Assembly: GCA_041908845.1 (NCBI GenBank)
Contig: JAYREN010000071.1
Location: 1 to 14,234 of the forward strand
DNA length: 14,234 nucleotides
Reading direction: 5' to 3'
From: JAYREN01 sp041908845
GTDB lineage: Bacteria; Acidobacteriota; Holophagae; Holophagales; Holophagaceae
Part shown: one piece after another, positions 7,138 through 14,234 of the stretch
Layout: each line of letters opens with the position of its first letter
How positions within the stretch are numbered: position 1 is the stretch's first letter
The notes under the pieces: generated by a model
What the model saw: the letters and a program-made list of their open reading frames with translations, nothing else
The model's database searches: none
What the model was told of the DNA's origin: nothing
Position numbers and translations under genes: made by a program

Positions 7138-7980
7138 ATGTCTGTCACGTTGACAGTGCTAGCGCCCGCCAAGCTGAACCGCTTCCTGGCCGTGCTGGGT
7201 CGGCGGCCCGATGGCTTCCACGAACTGGAGTTGGTGACCACCGTGCTCGAAGGCGTGGAGGCCCTCACGGATGTGCTGGAAGGCGCACCCGCGGAGCGGC
7301 TTTCCCTGGAGCTCACAGGCCCCACCGCTGAGGGGCTGGGCGTCGACGAATCCAATCTGGTAATCCGGGCCTGGCGACTGCTGGAGCGGGAAGCCGGCCG
7401 CGAACTGCCTGCGCGGCTAACCCTCGAGAAGCGCATCCCCCACGGCGCAGGGCTGGGAGGCGGTAGCAGCGATGCCGCTGCCGCCCTGAAACTGGGCAAC
7501 CAGCTCTTCGATCTCGGCCTGCCGCCCGGCACACTGCTGGGCCTGGCCGCCGTGCTGGGCAGCGATGTGCCCCTCTTCCTCCTGGGCGGCACAGTGCTGG
7601 GCCTGGGCCGGGGCGAGCGAGTGCATCCCCTGCGTCCCCTGCCCCTGGAGCCCCTGCTGCTGGTGCATCCGGGGCTTCATGTGGCCACCCCCAGCGTGTA
7701 CCGCGCCATTCAGAGCGTGGGCTATCCCATGCCCGAGCCCTGCCCCAGCCTGGCTGAGGGCGCCGCCCCGCCGTGGCGCAATGATCTCACCGGCGCGGCG
7801 ATCTGGGTCTGCCCGCCCCTGGCGGAGGTGCGCGCCGCTCTAGTCGAAAGCGATGGAGAACCGCTGCTCTGTGGCTCGGGGGCCTGCTGGGCGGCCCGCT
7901 ACCCAACTCCCCCGGCCCGATCCCGCGCGGCGAAGCAGATTCAGAAGGACCATCCCCACTGGCAGTGCTGGGAGGTCTGA
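7138..7980 (+). CDS. ispE: 4-diphosphocytidyl-2-C-methyl-D-erythritol kinase
   Basis: GHMP-family kinase of the MEP isoprenoid pathway. It phosphorylates the 2-hydroxyl of CDP-methylerythritol with ATP. The 280-aa protein has APAKLNRFL with catalytic K12, RRPDGFHEL (22-30), the ATP-binding glycine loop PHGAGLGGGSSDAAA (101-115), catalytic D143 in GSDVP, NDLTG (215-219) and the C-terminal GSGA loop (246-249). The start is uncertain. ATG 7138 best matches family length but has a weak ribosome site. GTG 7111 or ATG 7114 would add eight or nine residues and lie 10-13 nt after a purine-rich AGGGGGG (7094-7100). The 3' end falls at TGA 7978-7980. It follows map by 52 nt. Its presence implies the non-mevalonate route in this organism. 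Confidence 0.95.
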   Translation: MSVTLTVLAPAKLNRFLAVLGRRPDGFHELELVTTVLEGVEALTDVLEGAPAERLSLELTGPTAEGLGVDESNLVIRAWRLLEREAGRELPARLTLEKRIPHGAGLGGGSSDAAAALKLGNQLFDLGLPPGTLLGLAAVLGSDVPLFLLGGTVLGLGRGERVHPLRPLPLEPLLLVHPGLHVATPSVYRAIQSVGYPMPEPCPSLAEGAAPPWRNDLTGAAIWVCPPLAEVRAALVESDGEPLLCGSGACWAARYPTPPARSRAAKQIQKDHPHWQCWEV

Positions 7981-8006
7981 TTTTCAGCGGGATGCCCCCC
8001 TGCCGA

Positions 8007-8012
8007 TAGGGT
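8007..8012 (+). promoter_or_regulatory. Possible -10 element (TAGGGT) before the hybrid kinase
   Basis: TAGGGT matches the TAnnnT minimal -10 pattern and lies in the 72-bp gap after ispE, 40 nt before the kinase ATG. The same heptamer TAGGGTA occurs in the next gap, before the exporter gene. No good -35 is visible. The alternative reading is a Shine-Dalgarno for the in-frame TTG at 8017. Confidence 0.22.
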
Positions 8013-8052
8013 ACTGTTGCTCCAAACACGATTCGCCCCAGGCTGCTGCCAG

Positions 8053-11000
8053 ATGGATATCAAACAAGCCATTGAGGTTTCGTACCCCCTCCTGGAGGCC
8101 CTGCTCGCCGCCTCTCCGGACCGGGTGCTCATCTACGACACCGATGGCCGTTTCCTCTTCGCCAACACTGCGGCCGCGGGTTTCTCGGGGAAAACCCCAG
8201 AAGACATGAGGGGCCACACCTGGAGAGAGCTCAGACTCCCGGAAACCATTGGTCTGCCCTTCGAGGCCCGCCTTCTGGAAGTGGTCCAGGACCGTCGGGA
8301 GATCCGGGCAGAGGAGGCTCTGGAATCGGGGGGCAGCGAACCACGGCGCCTCGAAACCATCCTGAGCCCGGTGCTGGATGGGAACGGACATGTCGTGGCG
8401 GTCCTGAACATCATTCGGGACATCAGCGAGCGGCAGCGGATGGAGCAGGGGATTCGCGAGACCGAAGAGCGCCTGCGTGCGCTGATCAACGCCATGCCGG
8501 ACTTCGTCTGCTTCAAAGACGGCGCCGGACATTGGCTCGAGATGAACCACTCCGGGCTCAAGGTCTTCCACCTCGAAGGGCTCCCCTACCAGGGAAAAGG
8601 CGAGGCCGAACTGGCCGACCTCCAGCCGCTATTCCGCGAGGCCTTTCTTTCATGCCAGCTATCCGACGAAGCCACATGGCAGAAGGGCTCTATTTCCAGA
8701 ATGGAAGAGTTCCTGCCCGATCCCAGCGGAGAACCCAGGCTCTTCGATGTGTTCAAGATCCCCCTTTTCGAGACGGACGGGACACGCAAGGGGCTCGTGG
8801 CGCTGGGGCGAGACATCACCAAGGAACAGGCGACCGCGGAGGCCCTGCGCAAGCAGGAGGAGCAGTACCGCACTCTCTTCTTCACCATGGCGCAGGGCGT
8901 GGTCTACCAGGACGCCGAGGGGTGCGTGGTTTCCGCAAACCCGGCGGCGGAGAAGATCCTGGGGCTGAGCCTGGACCAGATGAGGGGACGGACCTCTGTG
9001 GATCCCCGCTGGGGTTGCATCCATGAAGACGGCACCCCCTTCCCTGGCGAGGAACACCCCGCCATGGTGGCCTTGCGCACGGGCAAGTCGGTGGAAGGTG
9101 TCGTCATGGGGGTCTTTCACCCTCTGGAAGGTCGCCATCGCTGGATCGTGGTCAGCGCCATCCCCGAATTCACTGCTGGCGAGGAGAAGCCCTGGCGGGT
9201 ATTCGCCACCCTCACCGACATCTCCGAGCTCAATTCAACCCAGGAGGATCTAAAACATACGGCCCAGCGCCTCCACGGAGTCCTGAACAACAGCCAGGCC
9301 GTGATCTTCCAGCTGGACCAAGAAGGCCGCTTCATGCTCTCTGAGGGGCGCGGGTTGGCACTGCTCGGCCTTCAACCGGGCCAGGTGATCGGTCTCTCGG
9401 CCCTGGAGATGTATCGCGAATCCCCGAGCACCCTGGCGGCGCTCAAGAAGGCGCTGGCGGGAGAGGCCTGCCGGGCCTACCTGGAAGTGCGCGACCTGAT
9501 TTTCGACACGAACCTCTCGCCGGTGCTGGGAGAGGGTGGCCTCGTGGAGTCCGTCATCGGCGTCTCGACGGACGTCACGGATCGCGAGCGAACGCGACGT
9601 TCACTGCAGGAGAGCGAGCAGAAATTCCGCGATCTGCTCGACAAGCTTGGAGAGGGCTTCGGCCTCGTGGACGCTGACGAGACCTTCACCTTCGCCAACC
9701 CCGCGGCCGAGCAGATATTCGGCGTGGGAGAAGGCCAGCTGGTGGGCCGCAACCTCCGGGAGTTCATTGACCCCGAGGATTTTCAAAGAATCCAAGGTCG
9801 CACTGAACACCGGAGGAGCGGTCAGAAAGAAACCTACGAACTTTCGATCTGGCGTCCCAATCGGGAGCGCCGCCAGATCCTGGTGAACGTCACCCCCGTT
9901 CTCGATGCCAAGGGCAACTACCTTGGAGCCAATGGCCTCATCCAGGACGTCACCGAGCGCCGCCTGGCGGAGGACAGCCTGCGCCAGGCCCAGAAATTAG
10001 AGAGTCTCGGCGTCCTGGCGGGAGGTATCGCCCACGACTTCAACAACCTGCTCACCGCCATCCTGGGGAACCTGAACCTGGCTCAGATGCGGCTTCCGAC
10101 GAATTCCGAAGCCCTCCCCCTGCTCGAGAACGTCGAGAAAACGGTGCTTCGCGCGGCGGATTTGAGCAAGCAGATGCTCGCCTACAGCGGGAAGGGGCGC
10201 TTCGTCGTCAAGCTCCACGATCTGAATACCCTGGTGCAGGAGATGACTCATCTCATGCAGGTATCGATCCCCAAGAAGACGACCCTGCACTTTGGTCTGC
10301 ACCCTGAGATTCTGCCCATCGATGCCGACGCGACCCAGATTCACCAGGTGGTGATGAATCTCGTGACCAACGCCGCCGACGCCATCGGCGAGGCCGAAGG
10401 TGTCATCTCGCTAACCACGCGCATCCAGGAAGTGAAGACGGGCGTGGTCCCCGCGGCTAACCCTGGCCAGACTCTTGCTGCCGGCCCCTATGCCGTGCTC
10501 GAGGTAAGCGATTCGGGCTGCGGGATGAGCCCAGAGATAATCGAACGCATTTTCGATCCCTTCTTCTCCACCAAGGCCGCAGGCCGGGGCCTGGGACTTT
10601 CCGCCATGCTGGGCATTCTGCGCGGGCACAAGGCAGGCATTCAGATCCAGAGCCAGAAAGGCCACGGCTCGACCTTTTTCATCTACCTGCCGATGGCTGA
10701 GAAAAAAGCCGAGAGCGCTGGCCCCGTGGAGACTGTCTCCAACCAGCCCTTTACGGGGGAGGCCCTGGTGGTGGACGACGAACCCATGGTCCTGGAATTT
10801 GCCGCCAAGGCTCTCACAGCCCTGGGCTTCGCGACCACCGAGGCTCGGGATGGCTTGGAGGCCGTGGAAATATTCACCCGGAACCCCGACCGCTTCGACG
10901 TGGTCCTCCTGGATCTGACCATGCCTCGGATGGATGGCCGCGAGGCCCTGCGCGCCCTCCGGCGCCTGCGCCCCGACCTTCCCGTCATCCTATCCAGCGG

Positions 11001-11127
11001 CTACAGCGACCAGGAGTTCATCCAGACTCTTGCCGCCGAACCAGGCCTGACCTTCCTGCAGAAACCCTATCTTCTGGCCAACCTCCGCCAGGCAGTGCAG
11101 GCGCTGCTCGGAGCCCATCCAGGTTAG
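8053..11127 (+). CDS. Hybrid sensor histidine kinase, five PAS domains plus receiver
   Basis: 1024-aa two-component sensor with no signal peptide or membrane helix, so it should sense cytoplasmic or diffusible cues. Domains in order: PAS 1 (~14-126), PAS 2 (~140-257), PAS 3 (~272-392), PAS 4 (~402-512), PAS 5 (~523-636). Each ends in a PAC-like DI(S/T)/DVTER turn. HisKA follows with phospho-acceptor H661 in GGIAHDFNNLL, then HATPase (~754-881) with N-box N773, DSGCGM and GRGLGLS, then a receiver (~902-1019) with acidic pair D908/D909, phospho-acceptor D954 (VVLLDLTMP) and K1004. The kinase core is the HPK4-like type usual for soluble PAS hybrids. No separate response regulator or DNA-binding partner lies next to it; the exporter gene follows after 49 nt. 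ATG 8053 has a weak ribosome site; TTG 8017 is an alternative 12 codons upstream. Ligands or cofactors of the PAS domains cannot be read from the sequence. Confidence 0.94.
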   Translation: MDIKQAIEVSYPLLEALLAASPDRVLIYDTDGRFLFANTAAAGFSGKTPEDMRGHTWRELRLPETIGLPFEARLLEVVQDRREIRAEEALESGGSEPRRLETILSPVLDGNGHVVAVLNIIRDISERQRMEQGIRETEERLRALINAMPDFVCFKDGAGHWLEMNHSGLKVFHLEGLPYQGKGEAELADLQPLFREAFLSCQLSDEATWQKGSISRMEEFLPDPSGEPRLFDVFKIPLFETDGTRKGLVALGRDITKEQATAEALRKQEEQYRTLFFTMAQGVVYQDAEGCVVSANPAAEKILGLSLDQMRGRTSVDPRWGCIHEDGTPFPGEEHPAMVALRTGKSVEGVVMGVFHPLEGRHRWIVVSAIPEFTAGEEKPWRVFATLTDISELNSTQEDLKHTAQRLHGVLNNSQAVIFQLDQEGRFMLSEGRGLALLGLQPGQVIGLSALEMYRESPSTLAALKKALAGEACRAYLEVRDLIFDTNLSPVLGEGGLVESVIGVSTDVTDRERTRRSLQESEQKFRDLLDKLGEGFGLVDADETFTFANPAAEQIFGVGEGQLVGRNLREFIDPEDFQRIQGRTEHRRSGQKETYELSIWRPNRERRQILVNVTPVLDAKGNYLGANGLIQDVTERRLAEDSLRQAQKLESLGVLAGGIAHDFNNLLTAILGNLNLAQMRLPTNSEALPLLENVEKTVLRAADLSKQMLAYSGKGRFVVKLHDLNTLVQEMTHLMQVSIPKKTTLHFGLHPEILPIDADATQIHQVVMNLVTNAADAIGEAEGVISLTTRIQEVKTGVVPAANPGQTLAAGPYAVLEVSDSGCGMSPEIIERIFDPFFSTKAAGRGLGLSAMLGILRGHKAGIQIQSQKGHGSTFFIYLPMAEKKAESAGPVETVSNQPFTGEALVVDDEPMVLEFAAKALTALGFATTEARDGLEAVEIFTRNPDRFDVVLLDLTMPRMDGREALRALRRLRPDLPVILSSGYSDQEFIQTLAAEPGLTFLQKPYLLANLRQAVQALLGAHPG

Positions 11128-11152
11128 TCCCGCGCAATCCCGACACTCCTGG

Positions 11153-11158
11153 TAGGGT
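11153..11158 (+). promoter_or_regulatory. Possible -10 element (TAGGGT) before the exporter
   Basis: Second copy of TAGGGTA in a gap between genes, 18 nt before the exporter ATG and just ahead of its ribosome site GGAGGT (11167-11172). It fits TAnnnT, but I see no -35 at the proper distance, so this is a weak call. Confidence 0.22.
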
Positions 11159-11176
11159 ATTTACGTGGAGGTAGGC

Positions 11177-12448
11177 ATGCAGCCATCCAAACGGGCCCAG
11201 ATGGCTGTGTTTTTCACCGTCATGGTGGATCTGCTCGGTTTCGGAATCGTCATTCCGCTGCTGCCCATCTACGCCAAGACTCTGGCCGCCCACCCCTCGG
11301 AGTGGATGATCTGGGTGAACAATGCCCTGGGCCTACAAACGCCGGGCGCCTTCTGGGCCGGAACCGCCTTCGTCAGCTTTTCGGTCATGCAATTCTTGGC
11401 GACGCCCGTTCTGGGTCGGCTTTCGGACCTGGTGGGTCGCCGACCGGTGCTCTGGATTTCCCTGCTGGGCTCAGCCCTGGGCTACCTCGTACTGGCCATG
11501 ACAGGGCGCTTCGAGTGGGTGCTCGCGGCCCGGATTCTCGATGGCGTTACCGGAGGCAATATTTCCGTGGCCCAGGCAGCCATGGCGGACCTCACCCCCC
11601 CCAAGGACCGCTCCAAGGCCATGGGTCTAATTGGCGCCGCCTTTGGTTTGGGCTTCGTGCTGGGCCCCTTCCTGGGGGGCACTCTGGCCACGTCGGGCCT
11701 TGGTCTGCGCCTGGCCAGCGAGCACGGCTGGCACCTGCCCTTCCTGGTGGCCGCGGGGCTCTCCCTGCTGGCCTCGATCTTCGTCATCGCATGGCTACCG
11801 GAAACCCTGAGCCCCGAGGCCCGCAAGAATGCACGCCAGGAAGAAAAGCGGGGCCACGCCCTGTTCACCGCCCTCGAGCGCCCCGGCATGCCTCAGTTGC
11901 TGGTGATCGCTTTGCTTGCCATGACGGGTTTCGCCATGATGGAGGGCACCTACAGCCTGCTGGTGAATCAGCGCTTCAATTTTGGACAGCGGGAGGTCGG
12001 CTTCCTTTTCGGGTTCATCGGCATCCTCATCGTGCTCTACCAGGGGGGCCTCGTGCGGGTGGTGGCCAAGCGCATCCCCGAGCGCTACGCCCTGCTCGGC
12101 GGCCTCGCCCTCATGGCCCTCGCCCTGCCCTTCCTGCCCGCGGCTCCCTGGAAATGGCCCTTCCTGCTCGTAATGGTCCCCCTTGCATGGGGGTCGGGCA
12201 TGAACAACACCGCCACCTCCGCCCTGGCCAGCCAACTCACCCCTGCGGCGGATCAGGGTGGCCTCTTCGGCGTGCTCAACGCCGTCTCTGGGATCGGCCG
12301 CATCCTCGGCCCCGCCCTGGGCACTCTGGTCTTTGCGCGCTGGGGCTACACAGCTTCCTATTGGGTGGCATCGGGCGTGATCGCAGCGGCCCTCATCCTG
12401 GCGTTTACCCTCCCCCGCCGCTCGGGAGTGGCCGAAGAGACCCTCTGA
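11177..12448 (+). CDS. MFS transporter, TetA-like (DHA1 drug:H+ antiporter type)
   Basis: Inner-membrane exporter of 423 aa with about 12 hydrophobic segments. The first helix has MVDLLGFGIVIPLLP (16-30), matching the Asp-containing TM1 of TetA-type antiporters. Motif A is GRLSDLVGRRP (80-90) in the loop between helices 2 and 3. TetA-like RILDGVTGG (119-127) and a motif-C-like helix (GAAFGLGFVLGPFLGG) follow. A longer than usual periplasmic loop (about 36-60) follows helix 1. ATG 11177 is selected because GGAGGT is 4 nt upstream; an in-frame GTG at 11165 overlaps that site and is less likely. The family is often annotated as tetracycline resistance, but many members export other compounds, so no resistance phenotype should be assumed. 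It follows the hybrid kinase by 49 nt and converges with dnaX, with 23 bp between coding ends. Confidence 0.92.
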   Translation: MQPSKRAQMAVFFTVMVDLLGFGIVIPLLPIYAKTLAAHPSEWMIWVNNALGLQTPGAFWAGTAFVSFSVMQFLATPVLGRLSDLVGRRPVLWISLLGSALGYLVLAMTGRFEWVLAARILDGVTGGNISVAQAAMADLTPPKDRSKAMGLIGAAFGLGFVLGPFLGGTLATSGLGLRLASEHGWHLPFLVAAGLSLLASIFVIAWLPETLSPEARKNARQEEKRGHALFTALERPGMPQLLVIALLAMTGFAMMEGTYSLLVNQRFNFGQREVGFLFGFIGILIVLYQGGLVRVVAKRIPERYALLGGLALMALALPFLPAAPWKWPFLLVMVPLAWGSGMNNTATSALASQLTPAADQGGLFGVLNAVSGIGRILGPALGTLVFARWGYTASYWVASGVIAAALILAFTLPRRSGVAEETL

Positions 12449-12454
12449 TGCGTT

Positions 12455-12472
12455 GAGCCTCCTCGGAGGCTC
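12455..12472. terminator. Shared hairpin between the convergent exporter and dnaX genes
   Basis: GAGCCTCC (12455-12462) and GGAGGCTC (12465-12472) form a perfect 8-bp inverted repeat, best drawn as a 7-bp stem with a CTCG loop. It fills the 23-bp gap between two convergent genes and touches the dnaX stop codon (TAG, 12474-12472). Neither side has a T-run, so it may act bidirectionally but as a non-canonical terminator. Confidence 0.5.
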
Positions 12473-14079
12473 TATTCCACCCGCCGAACCTCGACCACTT
12501 CCCCCTGGGTTTCCAGGAGCAGCCTTTGGAATGCCTCGTCGCCTCTGAGGATTTCCTCGGGGCGCTCGTGCCGATCCGCGTCGAAGGTGACTCCGATGCG
12601 GGAAAGCCCTGGCAACACCTTGCGCAGCGTCTCCAGCAGGTGCGGATTCGCCAGTTCGCGTTCAAAGCTCTGCACGGTATTGCGAACATTGGGTGGAAAG
12701 ATGAACTGGAGCTGCTGCCCATCGAAGCTCAAGCTTCGGGCCATATGGGGAAGGCTGCTCAGGGTGCGCGGGAGTCCGCCCGGTACGTCCTTCATGGCCT
12801 CAGCGGCGGCCCGGCGGAGCTCATCCAGGTTCCCTGGGTCGGAGACGGGCTGAAGCTGGGGTATGGAAGGAGACTCGATGGGGGTAGCCGCAATGGAACG
12901 GCTGGCTCCGGGCTGAAGGGTCTGGGGATCCGCCGCCCGGGTCGCGGTCCCCACCTCAGGGCGGCTGGGCCTCCCGGTTGGAGGCGGCCCGGCGGCAACG
13001 CCGGTGCGCAGCAGGGAGTCCAGGGGAGCCAGGTGGGGTAGCTGCGCGGCTGTGATGAGGGCCAGCTCCACGACGACCTGGGGCAGGCTGGAATCCCGCA
13101 GATCCCGTTCCCGCTGCAGGAGCAGGTGAAGCATCCGGGCGAGGCGAAGGATTTCCTGGGGGCCAGGATTGCGATGCACCTCGGCCTCCAGCCGATCCCG
13201 GAAAGCCAGCATCAGCTCCCGCCAGAAACCCGTCCAGTCGGTGCCCAGATCCGCCAGGGCATGGCATTCGTCGAGCACCGCGCCAGGCTCGCCGCCCAGC
13301 ATGGCATTGAGAACATTCTGAACCCGCACCGCGGGAACGATGCCCAGCTGCTCGCGAACCATGGCCTCGACGACCTTGCCATCCCCAGCGGCAATGACGC
13401 GATCCAGGGTAGTCAGCGCGTCGCGCATGGAGCCCTGGCCAGCCTCTGCCAGCAGGCGCAAGGAGCCTTCGTCGAAGGTAACGCCCTCCTGGTCACAGAC
13501 ATGCTTGAGGCGCCCCTCGATGAGACCCACAGGAATGAGACGGAAGGGGTAGATCTGCACCCGGCTCTTGATGGTGTCCGGCACATCCTGCAGTTCCGTG
13601 GTGGCCAGCACGAAGACTGCGTGGGCGGGGGGTTCTTCCAGGATCTTCAGCAGCGCGTCGAAGGCGCTGCGGCTGAGCATGTGCACTTCGTCAATGATGT
13701 AGACGCGGTAGCGGCAGAAGGCGGGGCGCGTCTGCACCTGCTCCCGCAGGGCTCGCGCATCCTCCACCGAGGCACGGCTGGCGGCGTCGATCTCGATGAC
13801 ATCCATGTTCTGGTCCGGCTGCTCTGCCGCCAGGCAGGCATCGCAGACACCGCAGGGCTCCGGCGTAGGCCCCTGCACACAGTTCAGGGCCCGGGCAAGG
13901 ATGCGGGCGGTACTGGTCTTGCCCGTGCCGCGAACCCCAGCGAAGAGAAAGGCCTGGTGATGGATTCGGCCCGAACCCTGGGCGCGACGAAGGGCATTGC
14001 CCAGGGCGCGCACGCTGGCTTCCTGGCCGACAAGATCGGCGAGCAGACGGGGACGGTATTTGAGGGCAAGCGTCGTCAT
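12472..14079 (-). CDS. dnaX: DNA polymerase III subunit gamma/tau
   Basis: AAA+ clamp-loader subunit of the replicative polymerase. The 535-aa protein has the N-terminal signature LALKYRP, Walker A GVRGTGKT (48-55), the four-cysteine zinc site C67/C76/C79/C82, Walker B VYIIDEVHML (126-135), sensor-1 VLATTE and sensor-2 GSMRDALTTLD. The usual SRC motif reads S172-R173-V174, keeping the arginine finger but losing the Cys. A Pro/Thr/Ser-rich linker (roughly 365-430) precedes a tau-like C-terminal domain. I see no A-rich slippery run that would drive the frameshift used in E. coli to make gamma, so probably only the long form is produced. ATG 14079 is chosen because the family starts there; TTG 14112 is in frame but unlikely. 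The ribosome site is weak. The ybaB-recR pair that often follows dnaX is not on its 3' side here. Confidence 0.97.
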   Translation of the reverse strand: MTTLALKYRPRLLADLVGQEASVRALGNALRRAQGSGRIHHQAFLFAGVRGTGKTSTARILARALNCVQGPTPEPCGVCDACLAAEQPDQNMDVIEIDAASRASVEDARALREQVQTRPAFCRYRVYIIDEVHMLSRSAFDALLKILEEPPAHAVFVLATTELQDVPDTIKSRVQIYPFRLIPVGLIEGRLKHVCDQEGVTFDEGSLRLLAEAGQGSMRDALTTLDRVIAAGDGKVVEAMVREQLGIVPAVRVQNVLNAMLGGEPGAVLDECHALADLGTDWTGFWRELMLAFRDRLEAEVHRNPGPQEILRLARMLHLLLQRERDLRDSSLPQVVVELALITAAQLPHLAPLDSLLRTGVAAGPPPTGRPSRPEVGTATRAADPQTLQPGASRSIAATPIESPSIPQLQPVSDPGNLDELRRAAAEAMKDVPGGLPRTLSSLPHMARSLSFDGQQLQFIFPPNVRNTVQSFERELANPHLLETLRKVLPGLSRIGVTFDADRHERPEEILRGDEAFQRLLLETQGEVVEVRRVE

Positions 14080-14164
14080 GGAAGGGCCATTGTCACACGA
14101 CTGCAGGTCCAATACGGCCCCACGGAATCAGATCCCATCAAACAATGTGGGCTGGAGGAAACCC
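14080..14164. promoter_or_regulatory. Divergent gap between dnaX and the right-edge gene
   Basis: 85 bp that should carry promoters for dnaX (minus) and for the plus-strand gene at 14165. On the plus strand TTGTCA (14090-14095) resembles a -35 box, with TACGGC 17 nt on as a poor -10 (14113-14118). GGAGG (14154-14158) is a good ribosome site for GTG 14165. On the minus strand I see no clear promoter. No small-RNA gene was recognised, although SRP RNA lies upstream of dnaX in some bacteria. Confidence 0.25.
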
Positions 14165-14234
14165 GTGCTCCCCCGTGGGCAATCGCCCGTCTTGGATGTG
14201 GCCGGGACCCTTCTGCCCCGGCGAATGCAAGGTG
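14165..14234 (+). CDS. Partial CDS cut by the window edge
   Basis: A GTG start at 14165 lies 6 nt after a strong GGAGG ribosome site, and the frame stays open to the end of the window (23 codons). The encoded start reads like protein, with PVLDVAGTLLPRR as its centre. ComF-type phosphoribosyltransferase proteins begin with a similar 'LL.PRRC..C' phrase, but here Met replaces the Cys and only 23 residues are visible, so I make no assignment. An overlapping ATG frame from 14145 is also open and is the competing reading. The gene would be divergent from dnaX. Confidence 0.45.
   Translation, partial: MLPRGQSPVLDVAGTLLPRRMQG

Noticed and set aside
129..8082. 14-bp exact repeat AAGCCATTGAGGTT at 129-142 and near 8069
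   Set aside because: One match of this length in a 14-kb window is near what chance gives. The contexts (transposase remnant, kinase N-terminus) are unrelated.
14100..14234. Possible RNase P RNA or SRP RNA at the right edge (phrase GGAGGAAACCCGTGCTCC)
   Set aside because: It only loosely resembles the conserved RNase P phrase GAGGAAAGTCCGGGCTC, with mismatches in the invariant part. The SRP tetraloop region is not found on either strand. A protein start explains the GGAGG better.

Overview
The window is GC-rich chromosomal DNA from a free-living bacterium. It holds a type I methionine aminopeptidase, the MEP-pathway kinase IspE, DNA polymerase III gamma/tau, a probable lipoprotein and a large soluble multi-PAS hybrid kinase. 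My best guess is an Acidobacteriota member of the Holophagae/Geothrix type. That is an impression from protein style and base composition; no marker here proves it.

Layout. (1) 1-1015: an AT-rich island with a 5'-truncated IS4-group transposase remnant, then about 390 bp of gene-free DNA with hairpins. (2) 1016-3983: a divergent catabolic pair, a DAO-family FAD oxidoreductase (minus) and an ALDH7-like aldehyde dehydrogenase (plus), separated by a short shared control region with an inverted repeat. The pair suggests oxidation of an amine or imino acid to an aldehyde and then to an acid; pipecolate to aminoadipate is one candidate route. (3) 3991-6244: a compact minus-strand operon read lipoprotein, then a 202-aa protein, then a 436-aa helical protein. 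None has an assigned function. The last has four histidine-led helical segments that recall the questin-oxidase-like family. (4) 6288-7980: map and ispE, both housekeeping, on the plus strand. (5) 8053-11127: a 1024-aa cytoplasmic hybrid histidine kinase with five PAS-type domains and a C-terminal receiver. (6) 11177-12448: a TetA-like MFS exporter. (7) 12472-14079: dnaX on the minus strand, convergent with the exporter across a hairpin. (8) 14165 to the end: the probable start of another plus-strand gene, divergent from dnaX.

Most of the window is ordinary core genome. The parts least explained are the three-gene operon at 3991-6244 and the substrate of the FAD oxidoreductase/ALDH pair. I see no CRISPR array, tRNA, rRNA or prophage, and no convincing new defence system.
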